From assembly GCF_001556185.1 (NCBI RefSeq), contig NZ_LSIJ01000001.1:87400-151399 (forward strand): a stretch of DNA of 64,000 nt. Reading direction: 5' to 3'. Position numbers and translations under genes: made by a program. The stretch is from Sphingomonas sp. CCH10-B3. Its GTDB lineage: Bacteria > Pseudomonadota > Alphaproteobacteria > Sphingomonadales > Sphingomonadaceae. The notes beneath the pieces were generated by a model. The model did not search any database. It was not told the origin of the DNA and saw nothing but the letters and a program-made list of their open reading frames with translations. Shown piece after piece: positions 26,263 to 34,853 of the stretch (the first letter of the stretch is position 1; the number at the start of each line of letters is the position of its first letter).

Positions 26263-27531
26263 GTGGTCGATTCGCTCGCGCAATTTCAGGGACTGATCGG
26301 CATCACCCTGCTGATCGGGCTTGCGTGGGCGCTGTCGGAGGATCGTGCCGCGCGGCCGAGCTGGCGCTGGATTGCAGGCGCGCTTGCCCTGCAAATCGGG
26401 ACGGCGCTCGTGGTGGTGCGAGTGCCGCTGATCTGGGCAGCGATCGGCCTCGCCAATTCAGCAGTGTCGGCAGTCGAGGCCGCAACCAAGGTCGGGTCGA
26501 GCTATATGTTCGGCTATTTGGGCGGTGCACCGCTTCCGTTCGCGTTGGCTGATGGTGCCGCGCCGCCAGTCGTCGTCGCGTTTCAGATACTGCCGCTGGT
26601 CATCGTGTTTTCGGCGCTGTCCGCACTGCTTTGGCACTGGCGGGTGCTGAACATGATTGTCCGCGCCTTGTCCTGGGCGTTGCAGCGCACGCTGGGGGTC
26701 AGCGGCGTCGTCGGGCTTGGTGCGGGCGCGACGGTGTTTCTGGGCGTCGTTGAATCGCCGCTCGTGCTGCGCGGCTATTTCGCACGGATGAGCCGATCAG
26801 AACTGTTTGCGGTGATGACGCTGACGATGGCGACGATTTCGGGCGCGATTCTGGTCCTCTATGCCCAAACGCTTGCGAAAGCGGTGCCGAATGCGGTCAG
26901 CCACATGATTGCCGCCTCGCTGATCTCATTGCCTGCCGCGCTGTTGATTGCTCGATTGATGGTGCCGGGAACAGGCAGGACAGCCGAGGACAAGGACGCA
27001 CCGGTCCTTCGCTATGACAGCAGCATCGACGCGATCCTGCGCGGCACGATGGACGGATTGCAGCTGTTTCTCGCCGTGATCGCGGTCATCATCGTTGCCT
27101 TCGCCCTGGTGTCGCTGGTCGATCAGATGTTGAGCGCGCTCCCTCTGGTTCAGGGCGCGCCGATCACTTTGCGGCGTGCGCTCGGCTGGCTGCTCGCACC
27201 ATTGATGTGGGCGCTGGGCATTCCCTGGGATCAGGCGGGAGTCGCCGGCGGGTTGATGGGCACCAAGACGATCCTCAACGAATATGTCGCCTATCTCGAT
27301 CTCGCCGCGCTGCCCGCTGGTAGCTTTGATCCGCGCAGCAAGCTGATCATCACCTATGCGCTGTGCGGCGTGGCAAATCTGGCGAGCATTGGCCTGCTGG
27401 TTTCGACCATCGGCACATTATGCCCCGAACGTCGTGCCGAGGTATCGGCGCTCGGGTTCAAATCGTGGATTGCAGGCAATTTCGCCTCGGCCATGACCGG
27501 GGCCGTGATCGGCCTTGTGACCTTTCGTTGA
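26263..27531 (+). CDS. CNT/NupC-type nucleoside permease
   Basis: A 422-residue inner-membrane concentrative nucleoside transporter. Family marks are FVFGYLGG-like MFGYLGGAPLPFALADG, FQILPLVIVFSALSALLWH, GLGAGATVFLGVVESPLV, MSRSELFAVMTLTMATISGAILVLYA and GTKTILNEYVAYLDL. It imports nucleosides with protons or sodium. The GTG start at 26263 comes 12 bases after the receptor stop, with GATGAGG overlapping it as ribosome-binding site. The CDP-alcohol phosphotransferase begins 4 bases after its end, so the operon may run on. Confidence 0.93.
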   Translation: MVDSLAQFQGLIGITLLIGLAWALSEDRAARPSWRWIAGALALQIGTALVVVRVPLIWAAIGLANSAVSAVEAATKVGSSYMFGYLGGAPLPFALADGAAPPVVVAFQILPLVIVFSALSALLWHWRVLNMIVRALSWALQRTLGVSGVVGLGAGATVFLGVVESPLVLRGYFARMSRSELFAVMTLTMATISGAILVLYAQTLAKAVPNAVSHMIAASLISLPAALLIARLMVPGTGRTAEDKDAPVLRYDSSIDAILRGTMDGLQLFLAVIAVIIVAFALVSLVDQMLSALPLVQGAPITLRRALGWLLAPLMWALGIPWDQAGVAGGLMGTKTILNEYVAYLDLAALPAGSFDPRSKLIITYALCGVANLASIGLLVSTIGTLCPERRAEVSALGFKSWIAGNFASAMTGAVIGLVTFR

Positions 27532-27535
27532 GCCC

Positions 27536-28147
27536 ATGTTCGACGCGCGCCTTCGTCCGTTGATCGATCCGCCGCTGAATGCCATGGGGCGTTGGCTGGC
27601 GCGCGCCGGGGTTTCCGCCAACCAGGTCACGCTGGCGGGGTTGACGGTCGGGCTTGGCGGTGCAGTCGCGGTTGCCGGACGGCATTTCTGGCTGGGGCTG
27701 GCGCTGATCGTCCTCAGTCGGCTGCTCGACGGGCTCGATGGTGCAGTCGCGCGCGCGCGCGGCAAGAGCGACTTTGGCGGCTATCTCGACATTGTCTGCG
27801 ATTTTGCGTTTTACGTCGCGGTACCGGTGGGATTTGGCTTTGCCGATCCTGCCAACCTGCCCTCCGCGCTCGTGCTGGTTGCGTGCTTTACCGTGACAGG
27901 CATCAGTTTCCTCGCCTTCGCTGTCCTTGCAGCTCAACATGGGCTGGAGACGACGGCGCACGGCGAAAAGAGCTTTTTCTACAACACCGGTCTCGCCGAA
28001 GGCGGCGAGACGATCGCATTTTTTTTGGCCATGTGCCTGTGGCCGGGCGGCTTCCAGCTGCTTGCCGCGGCGTTCGCAGTGCTGTGCGTGTTGACGGTGG
28101 TGCAGCGCAGCCTTGCCGCGCGGCATGTGCTGAAGGGCACGCCATGA
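27536..28147 (+). CDS. CDP-alcohol phosphatidyltransferase family membrane enzyme
   Basis: A 203-residue integral membrane enzyme with the family's active site in DGLDGAVARARGKSDFGGYLD: D65, D68-G69, A72-R73, G81, D85 and D89. The arginine-to-glycine spacing is seven residues, one shorter than in PgsA. It would transfer a phosphoalcohol from a CDP-activated donor onto an acceptor alcohol. It starts 4 bases after the nucleoside permease stop, and its own stop overlaps the next ATG. The actual head group cannot be told from sequence. Its linkage to glycosyltransferases suggests an unusual phosphoglycolipid. Confidence 0.88.
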   Translation: MFDARLRPLIDPPLNAMGRWLARAGVSANQVTLAGLTVGLGGAVAVAGRHFWLGLALIVLSRLLDGLDGAVARARGKSDFGGYLDIVCDFAFYVAVPVGFGFADPANLPSALVLVACFTVTGISFLAFAVLAAQHGLETTAHGEKSFFYNTGLAEGGETIAFFLAMCLWPGGFQLLAAAFAVLCVLTVVQRSLAARHVLKGTP

Positions 28148-28728
28148 CGACCCCGGTCCGGGTCGTGCTGTTCGCGCGCTTCCCGACCCCGGGTCGTGTC
28201 AAGACGCGATTATTGTCGGTGCTGGCCCCCGACGCGGCCGCGACGCTGCATGCGCGGCTCGTCGAGCGGACATTGGCGATGATGCGCACCAGCGGGCTGC
28301 CGTTCGAGGTACAGATAACCGGCGCGAGCGCTTCACACTTCGCGCAATGGCTGGGCAGCGAGACGCCGCTTGTCGACCAGGGCGATGGCGACCTCGGCGA
28401 ACGGATGGGGCGAGTGATCCCGCCCGCCATCATCATCGGCGCCGATATTCCCGATTTGCGAGCCGAACATCTCCACGCCGCGGCGGCGGCGGTGGTCGCG
28501 GGACGCATCGCGCTGGGGCCGGCCGAGGATGGCGGCTATTATCTGATCGGTCTACCGCACCGCGCCGATTTTCTGTTCGACGAGATGCCATGGGGCACCA
28601 ACCGGGTCCTTGCCGAAACCTTGGCGCGGCTGGGCGAGCAGGCGATCGCGCCCATGTTGCTCCCCGAACTGGCGGACCTTGATCGGCCCGAGGATGTGGC
28701 GCGCTGGCCGCAGTTATCGGGGCTGTGA
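28144..28728 (+). CDS. DUF2064 glycosyltransferase-like protein (TIGR04282 type)
   Basis: A 194-residue protein of the CofC/DUF2064 group, called 'rSAM/selenodomain-associated transferase 1' in TIGRFAM. Motifs are VVLFARFPTPGRVKTRLL, QGDGDLGERMG, IIIGADIPDL and LGPAEDGGYYLIGL. The fold is a nucleotide-diphospho-sugar transferase; the real substrate is unknown. The ATG at 28144 overlaps the preceding stop (ATGA). A longer open frame upstream is an out-of-register reading of the phosphotransferase gene. Ends 72 bases before the convergent GT2. Confidence 0.88.
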   Translation: MTTPVRVVLFARFPTPGRVKTRLLSVLAPDAAATLHARLVERTLAMMRTSGLPFEVQITGASASHFAQWLGSETPLVDQGDGDLGERMGRVIPPAIIIGADIPDLRAEHLHAAAAAVVAGRIALGPAEDGGYYLIGLPHRADFLFDEMPWGTNRVLAETLARLGEQAIAPMLLPELADLDRPEDVARWPQLSGL

Positions 28729-28800
28729 GCGCCCGTCCGGCCAAGCGGGGCGTGCCGATCCTTCTTGCGATCGGCACCGTTGGAGCACCTGCGGTCGCGC

Positions 28801-29523
28801 TCAAATAACCGCCTTGCGCGCCTTTCCGCGTGCCGGGCTGAGCGCCGCGCGGGCGATCATTGCAAGGATGTAATAGCTCGCCAGCACCACGCCGCGCACC
28901 GTTCCCGAGACTTTCGATTTGCCGATCCGCGCGCGATAATCGACCGGGACCTCGATGATTCTAAGGCCGTGCTGGACCGCGCGGATCTGCATTTCCACGG
29001 TCCAGCCATAGGTCTGCTCGCGCAGCGCGAGCGTGCGCAATGCCTCAGCCCGGATGGCGCGGAAGGGTCCTAGATCGGTATAGCGGAAACCCCAGATTGC
29101 CGCGATCAGCCAGCAGGCGAGCGCATTGCCGAAAATCTGCTGCGGTGTGAGCGCGCGCGCGGTGCGCTTGCCGCGGGTGCGCGATCCAATGACCATGTCG
29201 GCGCGCCCGGCGACGATCGGATCGATCAGGCTCGGCATCTGCTCCGGATAATCGCTGTTGTCGCCGTCCAGAAAAACGATGATGTCGGCGCTCAGCCGCT
29301 CGGCCTCGGCAATCGCTGCCAGACAAGCACGGCCATAGCCCGCCTGCGGCACATCCACCGTTCGCGCGCCATACGCCCGCGCAACCGCGGCGCTGCCGTC
29401 GGTTGAGCCATTATCGGCGACGATGACATGGTCGATGCGATCCGGGATTGCGCCCAGTACATGCGGCAGCGCCTGCGCTTCGTTGCGGGCCGGGATCACG
29501 ACGGCGATGATGGGGGCGGTCAT
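28801..29523 (-). CDS. GT2 glycosyltransferase, dolichol-phosphate-mannose-synthase-like
   Basis: A 240-residue GT-A enzyme: VVIPARNEAQALPHVL, IVADNGSTDGSAAVAR, IVFLDGDNSDYPEQM (DxD equivalent), RTRGKRTARALTPQQIFGNAL and PVDYRARIGKSKVSGT. This is the polyprenyl-phosphate sugar synthase group without C-terminal membrane helices. It should load a sugar onto a lipid phosphate at the cytoplasmic face. The start overlaps the stop of the upstream GT-C gene by four bases (29520-29523). The likely route is that this enzyme makes the lipid-linked donor and the GT-C enzyme uses it outside. Confidence 0.92.
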   Translation of the reverse strand: MTAPIIAVVIPARNEAQALPHVLGAIPDRIDHVIVADNGSTDGSAAVARAYGARTVDVPQAGYGRACLAAIAEAERLSADIIVFLDGDNSDYPEQMPSLIDPIVAGRADMVIGSRTRGKRTARALTPQQIFGNALACWLIAAIWGFRYTDLGPFRAIRAEALRTLALREQTYGWTVEMQIRAVQHGLRIIEVPVDYRARIGKSKVSGTVRGVVLASYYILAMIARAALSPARGKARKAVI

Positions 29524-30938
29524 GCGGGTCGTCTCCGGCCTGCCTCGACCGCGAGCGCAAGCCAGACCGGTCCGGCCGAGAGCAACGGCGCGATCCAAGG
29601 CCAGTCGGCGGGATTGCCCCGCACCTGAAACCAGAAATCGAGATAATAGGCGGGGGCAGCGGCGAGCAGCATCAGCACCGGCAATCGCGGCTGCACCACT
29701 GCAAAAGGCGCTAGCCACAGCGCGTACCACGGATAACCGGTCGGCCCGAGCAGGATGAGCAGCAGGATCGCGGTGCTCGCCGCCCGGACCCGGTCGAGTG
29801 GCACGGCATGGTCGCGCCGCCACGCCACGGCGACCCAGCCGATCACCATGGCCGCTACCAGCAAGCGTGCCAGCGCGGACGGATCGGATGTCGCCAGGCC
29901 AAAGGCCGCAACCAAAGCGGGAAAAACCAGTGCATTGCGCTGCCAGTCGGCAGCGTAGCGGGTCAGCCCTGAATTGCTCGACGCCGAAATCAGCTGGGGC
30001 GACACCAGCACCAGCGCCAGCACCCCGGTCATGATCCCGATGACGATTGCTGCGCGGTTGCGCCGCAGCAGGGCCGGGACAATCAGCAACGGCCAGAATT
30101 TTACCGCGGCCGCGCCCGCCATGAATAGCGCCATCAATCGGGTTCGCCCGGCAATGACCATCCACAAAGCGCCGCCAAGGAACGGCAGCAGCAGCGCGTC
30201 CATGTGCGCGCTGTTTGCAAATTCCTTGAGCGCCAGCGGGTGCCACCAATAGAGCGCGGACCAGCACAGCGGCAGTTTTCCAGCCCGGAGTGCGCCCAGC
30301 AACAGCCCGAACGTGAGCATTTCAGCCGCCAGGACGATGATTTTCCAGCCCGTGAGCTGCCACGGTGTTAGCAAGTAACCGGCGGCAAAGCCGAGTTGCG
30401 CCAGCGGCGGATAGATCGTCGCGATGTGCGGATTGTTTACCCGCAGCAGGGTTTTGTGACCGGCCCGCGACAGCGCTTCATAGCCCTTGGGTGGCGGCGT
30501 TGCTTCAAGGCCGACGATGGCCAGCAGGCGATCGATGCCCGGCGCGGAAACAAAGCGGGCGGGCGGATAAGTGAACGGATTCTTGCCTGCCGCCGTGACG
30601 GCGCCGTCCCATTGATAGCGGTAATAATCGTCCTCAAGGATCGGCGTGGACGGAATCAGCATGATCCGGGCCATCAGCCCGACCACAAAGATCAGCGCGA
30701 TCGCGCGGCCCGCGTGCATATCGCCTGCGCGGGCGTTCGCGAACCGTAGCGCCCACCCCAAAAAGGCGATCGACGCGATCCCCATGCCGATCGCAAACGT
30801 CAGGATCGGGCGATCAGCGAGCCGTATGTCCCAGACAAAGCGCGGCGCCATCGCCGCCAGGAACAGAGTGGTTCCGATCGGCAGCAGCGCACCGCCGATC
30901 AAAATGGCCGGGGCAAATCGCGCGCTGCTGGCCGTCAC
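29520..30938 (-). CDS. GT-C/GT87-like integral membrane glycosyltransferase, copy 1
   Basis: A 472-residue protein with about ten hydrophobic helices and, in the first periplasmic loop, LEDDYYRYQWDGAVTAAGKNPFTYPP, the acidic-pair motif of polyprenol-phosphate-sugar-dependent transferases of the GT87/mannosyltransferase type. It precedes and overlaps the DPM-like GT2, which would supply its donor. A paralogue with the same loop pattern is at 36334. The DUF547 gene lies 6 bases upstream in the same direction. The acceptor is unknown. Confidence 0.85.
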   Translation of the reverse strand: MTASSARFAPAILIGGALLPIGTTLFLAAMAPRFVWDIRLADRPILTFAIGMGIASIAFLGWALRFANARAGDMHAGRAIALIFVVGLMARIMLIPSTPILEDDYYRYQWDGAVTAAGKNPFTYPPARFVSAPGIDRLLAIVGLEATPPPKGYEALSRAGHKTLLRVNNPHIATIYPPLAQLGFAAGYLLTPWQLTGWKIIVLAAEMLTFGLLLGALRAGKLPLCWSALYWWHPLALKEFANSAHMDALLLPFLGGALWMVIAGRTRLMALFMAGAAAVKFWPLLIVPALLRRNRAAIVIGIMTGVLALVLVSPQLISASSNSGLTRYAADWQRNALVFPALVAAFGLATSDPSALARLLVAAMVIGWVAVAWRRDHAVPLDRVRAASTAILLLILLGPTGYPWYALWLAPFAVVQPRLPVLMLLAAAPAYYLDFWFQVRGNPADWPWIAPLLSAGPVWLALAVEAGRRRPA

Positions 30939-30944
30939 ACGCGA

Positions 30945-31853
30945 TCAGGAGCCTGCGGCCGCGCCGCTGCCGCCGCTGATGCCACCGAAAGCGGTGCGAT
31001 CGGCGAAGCTGCGTTCGGCAAAGCTGTTAAGGCTCAATCTAGGGTCGACCGACAGTCGCGTGGCCATCATCAGCTTTTGCCCCAGTTTGGGCGTCGCCAG
31101 ACCGCGAATATGCGCGAGCACGGCGTCGTCATTGCCCCCTAGCCGATCGCGATAGCCGATCAAGAATTGCGGCACCTTCGCGGCATCGGCATCGGCCTTG
31201 ATCGCACCCGATCGATTGATGAAGGCACGCGCAGCCGCATCGAGCGCGGCGTTGACGGTGGCCCCGCGATAGGCCTTGGTCGGGAACGCGGGCGCTTCGT
31301 GGACGGGCAGCGCGAGACCATAGATGACATTGGGATTGGCAGCCGAACGCTTCAGGATCAGCGCATCGATATCGCCGATCGAAAGGTCGACACCGCTGAT
31401 CTTGACAGCCTTGGTCGTGTAAAAGGTGCTGCCGGGCGCAAGCAGCTTTTCGGGCTTGGCGCCAGGAAAGGCTTGCGCTGCCGATCGCAGCACCAGCAGC
31501 GCGCGCAGATTGAGCCAATAAGCGAGCTGCTCGTCAGAGTTGAGCTGGGTCGGGTCGATTGTTGCAAATCCCGAAACGAGCTGCGTCAGCAACCGCTCGC
31601 CATCGCCCTTGATGGCGTCGTAACGCACTTCCGACGTGTTGCTATTGCCGATCACCAGCGAGGCGAGCGCCGAATCGATCACGCGATATTCGATGACCTG
31701 CTTGCTGTCGGGGCGAGAGGCTTCGAAACGCTCGAATGCCGATGCATTGGTGGCGACCTGCGCCAGTCCCGAAGACGTCAACGCCCCCAGCGCGAGCGCC
31801 GACACGGCACCAGCCACGGCAAGGTAACGACGCACGATCAAACGATTGTTCAT
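30945..31853 (-). CDS. DUF547 domain protein, second copy
   Basis: A 302-residue secreted protein: the N-terminus RRYLAVAGAVSALALGALTSSGLAQ is a signal peptide, and the DUF547 core shows LAYWLNLRALLVLRSAA, FYTTKAVKISGVDLSIGDID and a GLALPVHEAPAFPTKAYRG segment. Compared with the copy at 21046, the conserved Cys pair (NCASIGC) is replaced by GLALPVHEAP, so the presumed thiol centre is missing. It starts the minus-strand unit DUF547, GT-C, GT2 with 6-base and -4-base spacing, so it probably works with the glycosyltransferases. Confidence 0.85.
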   Translation of the reverse strand: MNNRLIVRRYLAVAGAVSALALGALTSSGLAQVATNASAFERFEASRPDSKQVIEYRVIDSALASLVIGNSNTSEVRYDAIKGDGERLLTQLVSGFATIDPTQLNSDEQLAYWLNLRALLVLRSAAQAFPGAKPEKLLAPGSTFYTTKAVKISGVDLSIGDIDALILKRSAANPNVIYGLALPVHEAPAFPTKAYRGATVNAALDAAARAFINRSGAIKADADAAKVPQFLIGYRDRLGGNDDAVLAHIRGLATPKLGQKLMMATRLSVDPRLSLNSFAERSFADRTAFGGISGGSGAAAGS

Positions 31854-31935
31854 GAGACTTTCTCCAGACAGCAGTGCCGATGTTGTCTGGTCTTACGCGG
31901 GCGTCGGGTCGAAGGTTACGCAAGCGGCGATGCGC

Positions 31936-32730
31936 TCACCCTTTTTTCATATCGGCAAGGAATGCGCGGATGCGTTTCGCGTTGACGCCAATGTCGCTTT
32001 CGCCGACGCGGCTCACCGAACGCATATCCAGAATGGCGCCGCCCCTTGACGAAAGGTCGGGGCGGATGCGCACGATCACGTCATCCCTGAAACGAAAGAA
32101 CAACGAGGTGTCGGTCGCCTCGATGATGCCGCTGGCGGCGTCGACCTTGGCGATCGCCCAGCCCCGCGCCTGCACCAGCCGCGTCGCATGGCCCATCGCC
32201 GCCGCCGTATCCAGCGGCAAGTGAAGCGTTTGCAGGTCGCCATAAGCCGTACGGTGGATTGCTGCCCATCGCGTGCGCGCGTCCATTCCGGCGAACGCGG
32301 GGTCTCCCTCGCCGGGGATGGCAGCAAAATTGTCGGCGCGCTCGGCCAAGGTCGTAAACTGCGGCACGTCGGCCAGGTTGGTGGTGATGTCGTGGATGGG
32401 CGGTACGCGCAGCGCGGTCGAAAGCTGGGCCATGAAATAACCGCCGAACACCAGCGCGATTGCCAGCGCGATCACAGTGCTCCAGCGGTTCGCCCTGCCG
32501 CTGCGTCGCCCACGCACGAGGGCGACGATGCCGACCAATCCACCCAAGCTGCTGGCGAGGAAGCCGAGTACAAGCAGCAACAGTCCGATCTTGAACCCGA
32601 AACTGCCCGATCCCGTGCCGACAGCACCGACAATGGCCGCCAGCAACCCTCCCCCGCTCAGCAGCAGCGCCAACCGCGCCAAGCCGCCCGTGCGGTTGGC
32701 GGGGCCCGCTGGTGATAGTGATTCAGCCAT
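31936..32730 (-). CDS. DUF1499 membrane protein
   Basis: A 264-residue protein with three predicted helices in the first ~115 residues and a C-terminal DUF1499 domain (PPIHDITTNLADVPQF; DLQTLHLPLDTAAAM; IIEATDTSLFFRFRDDVIVRIRP; SRGGAILDMRSVSRVGESDIGVNAKRIRAFL). Function unknown; common in sphingomonads. I start at the ATG at 32730, which has AAGGGGGCGG just upstream, rather than the in-frame ATG at 32754. The start lies within the last codons of the sterol-desaturase gene, so the two are translationally coupled. Confidence 0.88.
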   Translation of the reverse strand: MAESLSPAGPANRTGGLARLALLLSGGGLLAAIVGAVGTGSGSFGFKIGLLLLVLGFLASSLGGLVGIVALVRGRRSGRANRWSTVIALAIALVFGGYFMAQLSTALRVPPIHDITTNLADVPQFTTLAERADNFAAIPGEGDPAFAGMDARTRWAAIHRTAYGDLQTLHLPLDTAAAMGHATRLVQARGWAIAKVDAASGIIEATDTSLFFRFRDDVIVRIRPDLSSRGGAILDMRSVSRVGESDIGVNAKRIRAFLADMKKG

Positions 32731-33550
32731 GATCCGCCCCCTTGCCCGTGCCACGTCTTAACGGCTGTATCAGCAATTGGTCGATCCGCTGATCGCGACC
32801 TGCGCGAAAATCGGCAACCCCGATGGTCATGTCCTGGTGCCCAGCCGCCGGCTGCGCGCGGTAGGTGCCGAACAGCCAGTCCCACCACGGCAGGTTGAAC
32901 CCGAAATTGCTGCCGCTTTCGCGGGCATCGATCGAATGATGGACGCGGTGCATGTCCGGCGTGACGAGCACCTGCCGCAGCAGCACATCAACCCGCAAGG
33001 GCAGGGCGATATTGCTGTGGTTGAACATCGCGGTCGCGTTTAGCAGGACTTCGAAGATCAACACGGCAAGCGGTGACGCCCCGAGGACGACGACGAGGAG
33101 GAATTTGAGGAGCAGCGACAGCAGAATCTCCGCCGGGTGGAATCGCAGCGCCGTCGTCACGTCCAGCTCGGGGTCGCTATGATGCATCCGGTGGATCCGC
33201 CACAATGACGGCGTTGCATGAAAAGCGAAATGCTGGCCGTAGATTGCGAGATCGAGCATCATCACGGCGATCACGACTTCGACCCAGCCCGGCAGCGCCA
33301 CCTGGTTGAGCAGACCCCATTCCAGCGCCTCGCCTGAAGCCGCCACGCCGATCAACGCGATCGGAAAGATCAGCCGCGCTACGACGCTGTCGATCACCAC
33401 CATCGCCATATTGCCGGGCCAGCGACGCCAACGAGCCAAAATACGCGCTCGGCGCGGGACGGCATGTTCGAGTCCGATCATCAGCGCCAGAACCGCGGTG
33501 AAGCTGGTCAGTCGGACCGCCAGATAAAAGTCTTCCGGCATGCTCACCAT
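32723..33550 (-). CDS. sterol desaturase / fatty-acid hydroxylase family membrane enzyme
   Basis: A 275-residue non-haem di-iron membrane oxygenase of the fatty-acid hydroxylase superfamily. The histidine boxes are HFAFHATPSLWRIHRMHHSD, FNHSN and MHRVHHSIDARESGSNFG, on a four-helix scaffold. It would hydroxylate or desaturate a lipid tail, in a sphingomonad possibly a sphingolipid, hopanoid or carotenoid-type substrate. The start could also be the ATG three codons in (33541). It overlaps the DUF1499 gene by 8 bases. Confidence 0.9.
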   Translation of the reverse strand: MVSMPEDFYLAVRLTSFTAVLALMIGLEHAVPRRARILARWRRWPGNMAMVVIDSVVARLIFPIALIGVAASGEALEWGLLNQVALPGWVEVVIAVMMLDLAIYGQHFAFHATPSLWRIHRMHHSDPELDVTTALRFHPAEILLSLLLKFLLVVVLGASPLAVLIFEVLLNATAMFNHSNIALPLRVDVLLRQVLVTPDMHRVHHSIDARESGSNFGFNLPWWDWLFGTYRAQPAAGHQDMTIGVADFRAGRDQRIDQLLIQPLRRGTGKGADHG

Positions 33551-34001
33551 CGGTCAACGGCGGCTGCGTGGCGATCAACGTCGGGCACGCGGCGGACGAT
33601 AATCGGTTGCCGTCGAAGCGACAAGCAACGTCCGACCCGGGGCGGCGCGAGCTTGGCCGTCGCTGTCGATCGGCGCCTGCAACGGACAGAACTCAGATCG
33701 GCGCCTTGGCAGCAGGATTACAATAATCCGGTCGCGAAGCCGCAAGCGCGCAAGATCTACCAGCGTATCGAGATCGTCGAAATCAGACGATAAAGGTCTT
33801 TATGCGCACCAATGCGATGAAAGCCAGCTTTGGAAGTCGCTTCGAAAGCTAATTTCGAGCCCTAAACGGCAATCTAACATCGAACCGATGATCAGAAAGT
33901 TATGATGCTGTAACCTTCGGCATATTTGATTCGAACGAAGATCGACCTGATTTGATGCGTCAGTACACAATTTTGCACCGAGCCGAGGAGTATACAAAGA
34001 C
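33551..34001. other. 451-base intergenic region with AT-richer right half
   Basis: No convincing gene. The left part (33551-33790) is GC-rich with open frames of unlikely composition. The right part, about 33790-34001, falls to roughly 45% GC and holds the promoter/leader of the outer-membrane protein gene. GAGGAG at 33985-33990 is its ribosome-binding site, 11 bases from the ATG. No clear dyad or RNA structure was found. Confidence 0.6.
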
Positions 34002-34853
34002 ATGCGCTGTCCTCCAATCATTGCCGATCAGATCAATTTGCGCGCCGTAAAATATATGGTGTTCGCTGGTCTGCTCGCGCCGACGGTCGCACACGCTGGC
34101 CCCTGGACGCTGAAGCAAGGCAAAACATACAACAAACCGGCCGTGAATTATTTTGTCGGCGAGTCACTTTTCGGTACCCAGCAAGACGGGTTCGAGCGAT
34201 TTGAAGATCTGAATTTCACATTCTATAATGAAACCGGGATTACCGACGATCTGTCATTTATTTTGTCCGTTCCGATCAAGGAAATCACCCGCACCGACCG
34301 CAATGCCGCCGGCTTCGTAACGGCGCGGCGGACGTCGGGGGTCGGCGATATCGACCTTGGCCTGCGTTACAATTTGTCGAAGGGCCCCACCGTGGTCGCC
34401 GTCCAGGGCCTCGTCAAACTGCCCTATGCCTATAATGCAAACAATCCGCTGCCGCTCGGCAACGGCCAGGAGGATTTCGAAGGACGGCTTCAACTCGGTC
34501 GATCGTTCGGCAAGAGCGGCTATGTCGTGGTCGAAGCAGGCTATCGCTTTCGGGTCGGCGCGCCCGCCGATGAGTTCCGCTACCTGCTCGAATATGGCGT
34601 GGACCTTGGCAAATCGACTTATGTCCGCACCAAGCTCGACGGGCTGCTCAGCATCCGCAACGACACGCCGCAACTCGCCGTCAACGGCAATCCCACGCTG
34701 CCGCTCGCATTCGATCTCGCCAAGCTCGAACTGACCGCCGGTCGCAAGCTCAGCAACAAGGTGGCGGTTGAATTTACGGTCACGCCCAATGTTTATGGCG
34801 ACAACACGTTGACCGGCACGAACTTTCAGCTGGCGCTTGTCTTCCAGCTATGA
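34002..34853 (+). CDS. outer-membrane beta-barrel protein of unknown function
   Basis: A 283-residue protein with a signal peptide (YMVFAGLLAPTVAHA) followed by alternating-hydrophobic strands. Examples are FEDLNFTFYNETGITDDLSFILSVPI, GVGDIDLGLRYNLSKGPTVVAVQGLVKLP and GYVVVEAGYRFRVGAP, and it ends in FQLALVFQL with the C-terminal hydrophobic residue typical of barrels. It resembles the MetA-pathway phenol/transport barrel group. It is the first gene of a four-gene plus-strand set and its stop overlaps the GT2 start by four bases, so it may export or anchor the product of those enzymes. Confidence 0.75.
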   Translation: MRCPPIIADQINLRAVKYMVFAGLLAPTVAHAGPWTLKQGKTYNKPAVNYFVGESLFGTQQDGFERFEDLNFTFYNETGITDDLSFILSVPIKEITRTDRNAAGFVTARRTSGVGDIDLGLRYNLSKGPTVVAVQGLVKLPYAYNANNPLPLGNGQEDFEGRLQLGRSFGKSGYVVVEAGYRFRVGAPADEFRYLLEYGVDLGKSTYVRTKLDGLLSIRNDTPQLAVNGNPTLPLAFDLAKLELTAGRKLSNKVAVEFTVTPNVYGDNTLTGTNFQLALVFQL

